Source of the DNA: Vibrio syngnathi
Lineage (GTDB): Bacteria > Pseudomonadota > Gammaproteobacteria > Enterobacterales > Vibrionaceae
Assembly: GCF_002119525.1 (NCBI RefSeq)
Contig: NZ_CP017917.1
Span: forward strand, 806,001-870,000
Reading direction: 5' to 3'
DNA length: 64,000 bases
Shown: in pieces, positions 52,582-61,177 of the stretch
Layout: each line of letters opens with the position of its first letter
How positions within the stretch are numbered: position 1 is the stretch's first letter
Made by a program: the position numbers and the translations under genes
The notes under the pieces: generated by a model
What the model saw: only the letters and a program-made list of their open reading frames with translations
What the model was told of the DNA's origin: nothing
The model's database searches: none

Positions 52582-52590
52582 ATGTTCTAC
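52582..52590. repeat. 9-bp target-site duplication, right copy
   Basis: ATGTTCTAC immediately after the right inverted repeat; matches 50551-50559. Confidence 0.9.
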
Positions 52591-52639
52591 TGGCTTAGGG
52601 CACCAAAAAAAGACGTGGTCAGCACAGTCACCTAATAAA

Positions 52640-52662
52640 GTCAGATCTTTGATGGATCTGAC
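52640..52662. promoter_or_regulatory. 8-bp dyad before the aaeX-like operon
   Basis: GTCAGATC and GATCTGAC are perfect inverted arms with a 7-nt spacer, about 75 bp before the first gene of the efflux operon. No T-run follows, so an operator is more likely than a terminator. Confidence 0.5.
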
Positions 52663-52736
52663 CCTCTATAAGCGATTGTCACAATAAATCGAATTCCGTT
52701 ATCTTTGTATTCATCAAACGAATAGAGAAAAGAACC

Positions 52737-52949
52737 ATGAATACAATGCCACATGAGCTCGTGTGGGGCGAAGTCTACTTCCCACCGCTGTTACTGGTTA
52801 TTGCATTGGCTTACATGTTAACAATCTTAACTGGGTCAATCGCCACAAGGCTTGGAGTACATAAATATGTCGCCTTACCTGCAATAGCAGAACTAAGCTT
52901 AATCGTGATTTTTACTGGCGCTATCGGCCATTTTATTACCATTTTTTGA
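52737..52949 (+). CDS. DUF1656 (AaeX-like) small membrane protein
   Basis: A 70-residue protein with two membrane helices (LLLVIALAYMLTILTGSIAT and LSLIVIFTGAIGHFITIF). It starts with the family lead HELVWGEVYFPPLL. It is the first gene of a three-gene operon with a HlyD-type adaptor and an FUSC-type exporter, the same order as aaeXAB. AaeX itself has no proven role. The start ATG follows AAAAGAACC. Confidence 0.88.
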   Translation: MNTMPHELVWGEVYFPPLLLVIALAYMLTILTGSIATRLGVHKYVALPAIAELSLIVIFTGAIGHFITIF

Positions 52950-52959
52950 GGCACTTACC

Positions 52960-53820
52960 GTGATCAAACGTTATCTCATCACACTGTTATTAGTTGCGAC
53001 TGCTGGTTCTGTGGCTTACAACTACTACCAATCTTATACAAGCAATCCGTGGACTAGAGACGGTCAAGTCAGTGCATACATTGTTTCAATCACACCTCGC
53101 GTCACCGGGCAAGTGGTCAAAGTGCACGTGGACGACAACTCACAAGTGTCCAAAGGCGATCTTCTTTTTGAAATCGATCCGAGTATTTACAACGCGACCT
53201 ACAAAAAAGCGCTTGCCACTCAAAAACAAGCGGTTGCCCTACTCGCCAAAGCCAAAAATGAAGAACAACGCGCCTTGAATTTAGAGAAAAGAACGCCCGG
53301 AGCCGTACCCGTTCTTACTCTAAACAACTTAAACAACGCTGTAGAAACAAGCGCCGCGAATGTCGAACTAGCAAAAGCTAACGTAGAAGAAGCACACCTG
53401 AATCTTGAGTACACCAAGGTATACGCGCCTACTAACGGTTACATCACTAACTTGAACCTACGCGTGGGCTCTCAAGTTGTCGCGAATTCACCTGTGGTTG
53501 CGTTAATTGATGAAGATAGCTTTTGGATTGAAGGTTATTTCAAAGAAACCGATCTGGTCGGCGTTGATGCTCAAGATAAGGCCTACGTAACACTTATGAT
53601 GCACAACAATGTTCAACTAGAAGGCCATATCAAAAGTATTGGCTTTGGTATCGCTAAACAAGACGGCAGCACAGGTAATGATTTATTGCCAAACGTGAAT
53701 CCAAACTTCCAATGGATACGTCTCGCTCAACGCATCCCTATTAAAGTTAAGTTAGATAAAGTACCTGCAGACGTGCAGCTGCGTGTTGGTATGACAGCCT
53801 CGATCAAAATCATTAAATAA
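52960..53820 (+). CDS. HlyD/AaeA-type membrane-fusion protein
   Basis: A 286-residue periplasmic adaptor with one N-terminal membrane anchor (~4-22). The first lipoyl half-motif is SITPRVTGQVVKVHVDDNSQVSKGDLLFEIDPS. A helical hairpin spans ~75-145, and the second lipoyl half is YTKVYAPTNGYITNLNLRVGSQV. The beta-barrel domain follows to GMTASIKI. This is the AaeA/EmrA pattern of aromatic-acid efflux. It begins with GTG at 52960, 10 bp after the aaeX-like gene, and ends 12 bp before the exporter gene start. Confidence 0.92.
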   Translation: MIKRYLITLLLVATAGSVAYNYYQSYTSNPWTRDGQVSAYIVSITPRVTGQVVKVHVDDNSQVSKGDLLFEIDPSIYNATYKKALATQKQAVALLAKAKNEEQRALNLEKRTPGAVPVLTLNNLNNAVETSAANVELAKANVEEAHLNLEYTKVYAPTNGYITNLNLRVGSQVVANSPVVALIDEDSFWIEGYFKETDLVGVDAQDKAYVTLMMHNNVQLEGHIKSIGFGIAKQDGSTGNDLLPNVNPNFQWIRLAQRIPIKVKLDKVPADVQLRVGMTASIKIIK

Positions 53821-53832
53821 TTGGGGGTTTCT

Positions 53833-55194
53833 ATGTTCAATGCATCAACTAAAGAAGCGATCAAAGCCGCACTTTCTATTGTTATCGCAATTTGCCTTGC
53901 TCTTTGGTTTCAATGGGAGAAACCGTATTGGGCAGCGATTGCGGTTGCAGTGATGGCGTTGAACGAAAGCTTCGCCCATTCAATAAACAAAGGTCATAAT
54001 CGGTTAATGGGAACCTTGTTAGGGACCGGCTATGCCTTTTTCCTCATTGCGATGTTTTCACAAGACAGATTTTTGTTTCTGACATTTTTTACCTTGTTCT
54101 TAGGCACCTGCATTTTCATGTCTAGTGACGAGAAGTATGGTTATGTGTTTTCTATTGCTTTCGCCGTCTGTTCGATTATTTCTTGTATGGGCGGGTTTGA
54201 TAGCCAAATGACCTTTCATTTTGCTGTGCTTCGACTTCAAGAAACACTATTAGGTGTTGTCGTCTTCTCTATTGTGTATCGCATCGTGTGGCCTGTGAAT
54301 ACTGAACTCAACTTTGTACAACGTTTCGAAACAAGTAAACAAGCCTTATTAGATGCGATGGAAAAAACAGACGACATCGACATTGCCGCACTTGAAAGCA
54401 ATACCGCAAATATTGACAAGCTGCATCAACTTTTAGATCTCCCACTGACCGGAAGTTACCACCTTAAAGAGAATATCCAAACATGGCGTTTGCGTATCGA
54501 TGAAATGGCGCATATCCAAGATACATTACTCAAACAAAGTAACAGCGAATCTGACTTGGGCGTCCAATGGACAGTTCTTACTCATAACTTGAAGACGTTC
54601 GATGTATTAACACCAGATCAATCTCTTGTTGAGGGTGAACTCCATGTAGTGGGCGATCATAAAGAAGTGTCTTGGCATCATGCTCATCGCACGTTTGTTG
54701 AACATTTGAATGAAGACGGGCGCAAGGTCCTACAAGGAATGTCGATGTTCGTAACGTCGTTATTAATATGGATATATCTTCCAGTGCCGGGTGGTTTTAT
54801 TTTCCCTATGATTGCCGGTGTATTTTCTTCGATGCTGCCAACGATGCCGCCGAGTATCATCAAAGATGCGTTTTTCGGTGTACTCGGTACGGGAACCGTG
54901 ATCCTACTGCAGTACATTTTCGTGATGCCTTTGATGACTGAGTTATGGCAACTCGCCCTATTCTACTTCATCAATATTATGGTGATATGGAAAGTATTCG
55001 ATGCACCTAAACTTATGGTGCATCGCATACTGGGTGTCAACTTGCTGGTCGTACTTACGTCTGGTGCGCTGAATCTAACGCCTATTTACCAGATTGAAAC
55101 ACCGCTACTTATGCTAGTTAATATATTAATGATTCTAATGGTAGCGAAATTCTTTACTGATCTGTTTAGAGTAAAAGCGACGGCTTACAATTAA
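53833..55194 (+). CDS. FUSC/AaeB-type aromatic-acid exporter
   Basis: A 453-residue inner-membrane protein. It has two groups of helices (residues ~8-165 and ~300-450) around a cytoplasmic domain (~165-300), the FUSC/AaeB layout, and GYVFSIAFAVCSIISCMGGF in the first half. It is shorter than E. coli AaeB (about 655 residues). ATG 53833 is chosen because GGGGGT lies 4-5 nt before it; TTG 53821 is the alternative. With the preceding two genes it makes an efflux pump similar to AaeXAB for p-hydroxybenzoate-like acids. The usual aaeR regulator gene is not adjacent. The substrate is inferred. Confidence 0.88.
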   Translation: MFNASTKEAIKAALSIVIAICLALWFQWEKPYWAAIAVAVMALNESFAHSINKGHNRLMGTLLGTGYAFFLIAMFSQDRFLFLTFFTLFLGTCIFMSSDEKYGYVFSIAFAVCSIISCMGGFDSQMTFHFAVLRLQETLLGVVVFSIVYRIVWPVNTELNFVQRFETSKQALLDAMEKTDDIDIAALESNTANIDKLHQLLDLPLTGSYHLKENIQTWRLRIDEMAHIQDTLLKQSNSESDLGVQWTVLTHNLKTFDVLTPDQSLVEGELHVVGDHKEVSWHHAHRTFVEHLNEDGRKVLQGMSMFVTSLLIWIYLPVPGGFIFPMIAGVFSSMLPTMPPSIIKDAFFGVLGTGTVILLQYIFVMPLMTELWQLALFYFINIMVIWKVFDAPKLMVHRILGVNLLVVLTSGALNLTPIYQIETPLLMLVNILMILMVAKFFTDLFRVKATAYN

Positions 55195-55535
55195 ATCCAA
55201 GTGACCTCATAGAAATGTAACGGCCTGCTAAACATATTGTTTTTCAGGCTGTTTTTATTTCCGCATCATGCTGACATCAAGACTCATAAAATCAAAAATT
55301 TGACAAAAAACACCACCAAACCAATCAAGTGAGGATATCGTCCATCAAACGCGATTAACGACATTTCCATCCTCAATTTAGACTCTTCCCATAGATTGAT
55401 TCAATGCATTATTAATTGCGACATTCACAACAGCAATCCTTATGGATGCATTAATAACAAACTGAACACGAAGTTCAGTACAACATAGACTGTTTGAGTC
55501 TCGAAGGTTTGAGGCTAATCAGATTGGAAACCGTC
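55195..55535. other. 341-bp region upstream of the unknown outer-membrane protein
   Basis: AT-rich region with no gene visible and no clear terminator for the efflux operon. It contains one copy of the shared envelope-gene element at 55333-55356. Confidence 0.65.
55333..55356 (+). promoter_or_regulatory. shared envelope-gene element upstream of unknown outer-membrane protein
   Basis: GGATATCGTCC, then ATCAAACGC and GATT. It matches the patatin-like copy at most positions, including AAACG and GATTA, with the same 15-bp spacing between GG(G/A)TA and GATT. About 180 bp before the gene start, in the same orientation. Confidence 0.5.
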
Positions 55536-57197
55536 ATGAGTTTTTTTGAAATAAGCATAAATACCTGTAAGAACCATACTCTTTCTGTATTAGCGAGTGC
55601 CCTATTACTTACAACACCCAATTTTGTTCACGCGGCGGAAGAAACAAAAACTTATACCAACGTCATGGAGCAAGGACGTGCTATTTTTGAAAAGTATGGC
55701 ATCAGCTATGACTTACCAAAACTAGCAATCAGCTCATTGGTTCAAGGTGAGCACTTGGTCGAACATGCGCGCCGTACTCTTCAAGTCGGTGATGAAATTC
55801 GTGACTCAAGCGTCTACCTAGTTAAAAACACCGACAGCAAGGGCAACATAGACCTACGTATAAAATATAACCCAGAAGAACTGGACGATAACGATGATCT
55901 ACTGGATGAAATAGAAGCTTTCACTCGTACTGAATATCGCTTACGTGACTATGCCGAGAGCTTTGATTCTTCTTCAGTGAGTGTGCAAGAAATCGACGAC
56001 AACAAAGTCATCATTAGCTTTGATTATTCGAAGTATGGCTTACCTCAAGATATCGCGTATTTCCGATTCTTGAATGTCGATATCGAATTAGTCGACGGTG
56101 AACCAAAGCGAATGTTGATCACCAATGACAAGCCTTTTACACACCATATCTACAAGGTAGAAAGCTACAACCAAGAGATTGAGTTCAACACATTCGAGTC
56201 TGGCAAGCTCGTTATTGCACGCAAAACAACAGAAGTCGTCGGCACAACGAAGAATAAACCGATGAAGATGACTAGTTTGGTAGAACCAGTGGCGCTATAC
56301 GCAGATGACAACGGCGTACAAGTTCTAAATGAAGCAAGACTTCAGGAAGTCTCAGACCCAAGAATGCAAGAAGCGAGCGTAAAACTGGACCGCATCTTTC
56401 CATTAATGGGTGACATGGTGCGCCGCAAAGGCATCGATATGCCGCTTCCATTCGGTGTTTCTGTTGCTTACCGAAACCAAGACATGAATGTTCCCTTCAA
56501 CGATTTCACTATCGGGGGTGTTCGTTTAAACGATTTGTTCGATCCCGACGACAGTGTGGGCATCGTCAATGCAGAGAGTTTATCTATCCGAGGTGACGTA
56601 AATATCCTACCGTTTTGGAATGTTTTCGGATACATAGGAAAGGTTAATGTCGATGCAAATGTCGACGCGTCTTATACAGGGGAAGCTGGGCAATTTCTCA
56701 AAGATAAACTTAACGACAAACTACCAGGATTGGGCGACAAACTTTGTGAAGGTGTATCTGCACTGTGTAACAGCGGTCGCTTAAACGTTCCACTTCACCT
56801 TGAATATGATCTCCGAGGTCTGGGTACAACGTTATCTGTTGGTTACAAAGAATTTTTTGCCTCAGTTACCGGCACTTACTCGCAAACACGCCTAAAAGGA
56901 TTAGACGATTGGGGAGAAGGCATTGTTACAGTTCAACCAATGCTGGGTTATCAATTAGTCGATTATCGCGCTCAATTTTTCGTAGGTGCGGAATACCAAG
57001 GTTTAGATTCACGCATGCAAGGTACTGTAAAAACCGGTGATATTGAATTTGATTATGACGTTGGTGTCGAGCTAAACGAATGGGCTCTCCTAACGGGTTT
57101 CAACAAGCAAATCGGTAAAAATTACAACTTAACCGTTTTGTACAACAAAGGCGAAACTCGCTCGGCTGTGACGTTGAACCTTGGCTATCGCTTCTAA
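55536..57197 (+). CDS. outer-membrane protein of unknown function
   Basis: A 553-residue exported protein I do not recognise. The signal peptide ends near FVHA (~residue 33). The mature N-terminal half is soluble and charged, with several acidic stretches (EELDDNDDLLDEIEAFTRTEY). A middle segment has FNDFTIGGVRLNDLFDPDDSVGI and two Cys in LCEGVSALCNSG. The last ~170 residues alternate as amphipathic strands, ending NLGYRF, the terminal Phe of an outer-membrane barrel. I chose ATG 55536 over the upstream codon at 55494 because it gives a normal signal peptide and has GGAAA upstream. A pseudo-esterase gene follows, and both carry the same upstream element. Confidence 0.8.
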   Translation: MSFFEISINTCKNHTLSVLASALLLTTPNFVHAAEETKTYTNVMEQGRAIFEKYGISYDLPKLAISSLVQGEHLVEHARRTLQVGDEIRDSSVYLVKNTDSKGNIDLRIKYNPEELDDNDDLLDEIEAFTRTEYRLRDYAESFDSSSVSVQEIDDNKVIISFDYSKYGLPQDIAYFRFLNVDIELVDGEPKRMLITNDKPFTHHIYKVESYNQEIEFNTFESGKLVIARKTTEVVGTTKNKPMKMTSLVEPVALYADDNGVQVLNEARLQEVSDPRMQEASVKLDRIFPLMGDMVRRKGIDMPLPFGVSVAYRNQDMNVPFNDFTIGGVRLNDLFDPDDSVGIVNAESLSIRGDVNILPFWNVFGYIGKVNVDANVDASYTGEAGQFLKDKLNDKLPGLGDKLCEGVSALCNSGRLNVPLHLEYDLRGLGTTLSVGYKEFFASVTGTYSQTRLKGLDDWGEGIVTVQPMLGYQLVDYRAQFFVGAEYQGLDSRMQGTVKTGDIEFDYDVGVELNEWALLTGFNKQIGKNYNLTVLYNKGETRSAVTLNLGYRF

Positions 57198-57211
57198 CTC
57201 CAAATAATGCA

Positions 57212-57233
57212 AAGAGTGGTCGAGGCCACTCTT
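57212..57233 (+). terminator. weak hairpin after the outer-membrane protein gene
   Basis: AAGAGTGG pairs with CCACTCTT around a 6-nt loop. There is no T-run, so termination would be weak; it lies just before the shared element. Confidence 0.45.
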
Positions 57234-57236
57234 GTA

Positions 57237-57260
57237 GGGTAGCGTCCTACTTATGCGATT
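57237..57260 (+). promoter_or_regulatory. shared envelope-gene element upstream of pseudo-esterase
   Basis: Exact core GGGTAGCGTCCT, then ACTTATGC and GATT, about 130 bp before the gene start. The flanks GTAGG and CCTAC also form a short inverted repeat. Confidence 0.6.
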
Positions 57261-57387
57261 CCATCAATCGTAATAATGTCTTTAATATACATCCCATAAC
57301 AAAATTACATATATCCAAGCACGACAACGGTCGACGATAGCGCACGGAATTGCTGGTTTGGTAACAACAAAAACTGTGGACATAATA

Positions 57388-59445
57388 ATGAAACTCAACA
57401 AACGATCAATTCTTGCTGTGACCATCTCAATGCTACTAGCGGCTTGTGGCAGTGATAGTGTGCCTACCGTTCCATTTCCAGACAAACCTGAACCGTTAGT
57501 TCCAGCACCCGCTGAACTGCTTCTTGCTCCAATCGGCGATGTTATGATTAACGCGACCAAAAAAGAACTGGTTGTTACTTCAAATACCGAAGACGACAAA
57601 CTGGTTTCTATTGAAGCTTTTAAGGGTATTCGCTTTGCGGAAGCTGAACGTTTTGAACACAGTAATACTGTCGGCTTGAATAAGCTCATCAATTCAGAAG
57701 GCATTGTTGAAGCAACGTCGTTTGGTGATGCATGCCCACAAAATAAATCGACAAGCTTTGGTTCTGGCCTTGAACTGGAGCAAAGTGAAGATTGCTTGAA
57801 TCTGAATATCTGGCGACCTGAAGGTACCACTGCACAAGACCAACTACCTGTATACGTGTTCATTCATGGTGGTGACTTCGAATACGGCTCTGGCGCTAAC
57901 CCAATGATTCACGGTGACACCGTTGTCGCACAAGGTGCCGATGAAGGTAATCCGTTTATTGCTGTGACGTTTAACTATCGTTTGGGGCTGCTGGGGTCTA
58001 ACTGGGTAAAAGGCGTCGACGTTAATGGTAACTTCGGTTTAGGTGACCAAGAAACGTTATTGAAATGGGTACAAGAAAACATCCAAAATTTCGGTGGGAA
58101 TACTGGCAACGTAACCCTAATGGGCCAAGGTTCTGGTGCAATGTCGATTGCTTTATTGCAACAAAAAGTGACAGAAAAAAAACTAGAAGATAGCTATTTC
58201 CAGCGCGCCATTATGCAAAGCATACCTTATGGATTTGAGTACAAAAGCTACAACGTAGCAAAAGACCAAGCGAGTGATACTGACACGTTACGCGGCAACT
58301 CTATTGAGCAAGTGCTTGAAGAACAAAAGACAGCACTTGATCCATTACAACGATTAGAAAGCTGGTTATTGTCTTCAATTGGTGTGGAAATACCAACAGT
58401 CACACCAAAGTCAGACAATACGCCAATGGCAACCTTAATGCCTTACGCACCTTACTTGGAGTGCTCGGAGCTTAAAGGTGGACTGCTGAATTCGAGCTCT
58501 TGTAAGGACGGTATGGGTCAAGCACAGCCAAGTCGCTCTAATTTTGTTGTACCGACGGTTATCGGTGTCAATGCACAAGACTCAGATAACATGAGCATAC
58601 TACCCAACTTAACCTCACTAGTGCCTTTAATCATCGATTTAATGGGCGATGATACTGGTGATGCAGAATATACTGCACAACGCATGGCCGAGTGGTTAGC
58701 GATTGATGGCAATAAGCAACTTGTAAAACAACGTATGCACTCTCTAGCTAACAGTGATGAATTCAGCGCTCAACTTGAACTGCAAGACCTTATCGATGCG
58801 CTACCAAAGTCTGCATACGAAGCGATGACTCCGTTATTCTTTGGATTAAAAAACCAAACAGGTAGTGATTTGCTCCAATTAACCGATTTTTACCCAAATG
58901 ATGAACATGAAATACTGTCGGCAATCAACAACATGGGCCAATATCGTACCATCATGAACGATACGCTGTTTGCTGGTCCAGCTCGTATGAAAGCTGCTGA
59001 AAGTGAACATGCGACCATGTACTATTTTGACCATAGCCCAAGCTTCAACGTGTGGACACATAACACAGGTACGAATGGCGAAACAGATATTGGTGATTTA
59101 CTTAAGTCTATCAGTTGTATTACGGGTGCTTGCAATGGCTCAGAGCTACCATTTGTATTTAATAAAGCAATGAAAATGGATGGCACAGAAGTTCACCCAA
59201 GTTCAACCGACAAAAAGCTGATGAATGAGATATCTCGTTCGTGGTTTGACGAAACATTATTCTCAGATGCGAATCAATATAATGCAAACGAAGACCAGGT
59301 GTTAGTGATTGATACTGATGGTATGGCGCTTTCCGCTCCTAACTGGGATAAAACAAAAAACCCAGGTAAAGATGCCAACCTACGTCAAGGTCGCCTAACT
59401 GGTCTTGAAAATCTAGGTCTCCTACTAAATTACATGCCTGAGTAA
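57388..59445 (+). CDS. type-B carboxylesterase-like lipoprotein lacking catalytic Ser and His
   Basis: A 685-residue lipoprotein with lipobox LLAAC (~17-21), then a Pro-rich tether. The alpha/beta-hydrolase domain is of the cholinesterase type: SEDCLNLNIWRPEG, VFIHGGDFEYGSG, FNYRLGLLGS and GNFGLGDQETLLKWVQENIQNFGGN. At the nucleophile elbow the usual GESAG reads GQGSG, so the catalytic Ser position is Gly. The active-site His motif (usual form HGSEL) reads NGSELPFVF, with Asn. The acid residue region reads VNAQDSD. It is therefore probably catalytically dead, serving as a binding or adhesion protein. ATG 57388 follows TGTGGA. Confidence 0.9.
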   Translation: MKLNKRSILAVTISMLLAACGSDSVPTVPFPDKPEPLVPAPAELLLAPIGDVMINATKKELVVTSNTEDDKLVSIEAFKGIRFAEAERFEHSNTVGLNKLINSEGIVEATSFGDACPQNKSTSFGSGLELEQSEDCLNLNIWRPEGTTAQDQLPVYVFIHGGDFEYGSGANPMIHGDTVVAQGADEGNPFIAVTFNYRLGLLGSNWVKGVDVNGNFGLGDQETLLKWVQENIQNFGGNTGNVTLMGQGSGAMSIALLQQKVTEKKLEDSYFQRAIMQSIPYGFEYKSYNVAKDQASDTDTLRGNSIEQVLEEQKTALDPLQRLESWLLSSIGVEIPTVTPKSDNTPMATLMPYAPYLECSELKGGLLNSSSCKDGMGQAQPSRSNFVVPTVIGVNAQDSDNMSILPNLTSLVPLIIDLMGDDTGDAEYTAQRMAEWLAIDGNKQLVKQRMHSLANSDEFSAQLELQDLIDALPKSAYEAMTPLFFGLKNQTGSDLLQLTDFYPNDEHEILSAINNMGQYRTIMNDTLFAGPARMKAAESEHATMYYFDHSPSFNVWTHNTGTNGETDIGDLLKSISCITGACNGSELPFVFNKAMKMDGTEVHPSSTDKKLMNEISRSWFDETLFSDANQYNANEDQVLVIDTDGMALSAPNWDKTKNPGKDANLRQGRLTGLENLGLLLNYMPE

Positions 59446-59482
59446 TCTGGATTCCATCTAAATTTGTATTCATTCCTAAATT

Positions 59483-59505
59483 AAGGCCGGCTTGCTGGCC
59501 TTTTT
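59483..59505 (+). terminator. terminator of the pseudo-esterase gene
   Basis: AAGGCC pairs with GGCCTT around an 8-nt loop with extra G-C pairs, followed by TTT. Confidence 0.85.
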
Positions 59506-59520
59506 ATTCGCTAAAATGTC

Positions 59521-60990
59521 ATGAGTCCCCCTATGCTTAAGAATAAGATGCGCGCCATATGTGCGATATTTTGCATTGCTTTATTAGCCGGCTGCGCCCA
59601 ACCTTACCCTGATGTCGAGCCCGGCTTCGAAGCTAACTGGCAAAGCACAGAACATCAAGCCGAAGTCTATTTGATCCCGAGTGCGCCTGAAGCCTTTGCG
59701 CGCCGCATTGATCTGGTTCGCCAAGCAAAACACTCGATTGATATGACTTACTTCTCTTGGGAAAACGACACTCTGGGTCTGATGCTGTTAAACGAGCTGA
59801 AACACGCCGCTGACCGCGATGTGGCCGTGCGCCTCACACTGGATGACTTGTTGGTATTCAATGACAAATGGTTGGCCGAGCTAGACTCACACCCCAATAT
59901 TGAGATTCGACTGTTCAACCCTTTTGAGTCACGTAAAGCTGGCTGGATAGGGCGCGCGTTTAACTTCTCGACTCACCAAAAACAGTTAGATAACCGACTG
60001 CATGAGAAGTACTTTAATGTTGACCACCAATGGATGATCCTCGGGGGGCGCAACATCGGTGATGACTACTTTGGCTACAGTGAAAAAGCCAACTTCTTTG
60101 ATATGGATGTGCTATTCAAAGGCGATGTGATTGCTGCGTTCAACCAAAATTACAAAGCATTGTGGAACAGCGAACATGTGGTGCCGATTCAGGAACGCAT
60201 TAAAATCAAAGGAACGGAGCAATATAAAGCGTTCACCAAAGTGTTGAATAAAGGCGAGAAAAATAAAGCGTTGATCACGTCTGAAGTCGAGAGACAGATA
60301 AAGAACTTAAACCATCTGAGTTTCATTTCAGCCTCTGTCACGCCAGTATTTGATTCACTGGAGAAACTCAATGACAACAAGCCCTACTTTCGCCAACGTA
60401 TAGAGCACTTGATCAAGCAAAAAATACCGACACCTTCAAAAGCAGTGATTTCTACCCCTTATGTGGTGCCGAGTAACAACCAGTTTGTGTTTGTTGATGC
60501 ATTAACTGAGCAACAAGCCAAAGTGACTTTAATGACCAATTCATCGGCTTCTAATGATTCGGGGTTTGTTCCTGCGTATTACGAACAACATCGCCAGACC
60601 TTACTCGATAAAGGCGTAAGTATCTTTGAGTACAAAAGCAAAGCGATCAATGATGACCACTATTTTCATGTTGATACTTACTATCATAATAAAACCGTGA
60701 TTCTAGATAACCGTGTTACGTATATCGGTTCATCGAACTTCGATCCTAGGTCCGATTTTTTGAATATTGAGCTTGGCGTGCTGATTGATAGTGAAGAGTT
60801 TGCGGAACAAGTAACACACTATTTAACACGTCAGAAAAACGATTTGTTTTGGGCTGTGTCGCGCGACCAATCAGGCGAAACAAAGTGGGTTTCAGGAGAA
60901 CAAGAATACACTAAGAACCCTAATTACAGTTCATGGAACAAACTACCAGACTGGTTATTCAGAAAAATGAATGGGGAGTTTGAGCTCTAA
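59521..60990 (+). CDS. phospholipase-D-family lipoprotein, cardiolipin-synthase-C-like
   Basis: A 489-residue protein with a lipobox LLAGC (~Cys-25), so a lipoprotein. Two HKD motifs are intact: HEKYFNVD (~160-167) followed by GGRNIGDDYF, and HNKTVILD (~395-402) followed by IGSSNFDPRSDFLNIELGV. The overall size and motifs resemble E. coli ClsC, which makes cardiolipin from phosphatidylglycerol and phosphatidylethanolamine. ClsC works with YmdB, which is absent here. ATG 59521, 59533 or 59548 are possible starts, none with a strong ribosome-binding site. It follows the pseudo-esterase gene after a terminator. Confidence 0.87.
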   Translation: MSPPMLKNKMRAICAIFCIALLAGCAQPYPDVEPGFEANWQSTEHQAEVYLIPSAPEAFARRIDLVRQAKHSIDMTYFSWENDTLGLMLLNELKHAADRDVAVRLTLDDLLVFNDKWLAELDSHPNIEIRLFNPFESRKAGWIGRAFNFSTHQKQLDNRLHEKYFNVDHQWMILGGRNIGDDYFGYSEKANFFDMDVLFKGDVIAAFNQNYKALWNSEHVVPIQERIKIKGTEQYKAFTKVLNKGEKNKALITSEVERQIKNLNHLSFISASVTPVFDSLEKLNDNKPYFRQRIEHLIKQKIPTPSKAVISTPYVVPSNNQFVFVDALTEQQAKVTLMTNSSASNDSGFVPAYYEQHRQTLLDKGVSIFEYKSKAINDDHYFHVDTYYHNKTVILDNRVTYIGSSNFDPRSDFLNIELGVLIDSEEFAEQVTHYLTRQKNDLFWAVSRDQSGETKWVSGEQEYTKNPNYSSWNKLPDWLFRKMNGEFEL

Positions 60991-61104
60991 CGTATACAAG
61001 CCACGAATAGTGAAAGGCATTAAGGTCTATTGAACTTTCGTGGTTGTATTTTGTTCAATAGACCCTAGTTAGCGTCAACACGCCAGCCGCAGTCTCAGAA
61101 GTAC

Positions 61105-61133
61105 AAAAAAACCGCGTAATTCGCGGTTTTTTT
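61105..61133. terminator. bidirectional terminator between PLD and TamA-like genes
   Basis: AAAAAACCGCG pairs with CGCGGTTTTTT around a 5-nt loop, with T-runs on both strands. It lies between convergent genes. Confidence 0.93.
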
Positions 61134-61177
61134 ATATTTGCTACATGAAAATGGTGGCGTTTCCAAGGTAGTGGGGA

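Noticed and set aside
57282-57863. 193-codon open frame on the minus strand over the start of the pseudo-esterase gene
   Set aside because: Antisense to a well-supported lipoprotein gene, with low-complexity Ser-rich product; a shadow of codon use.
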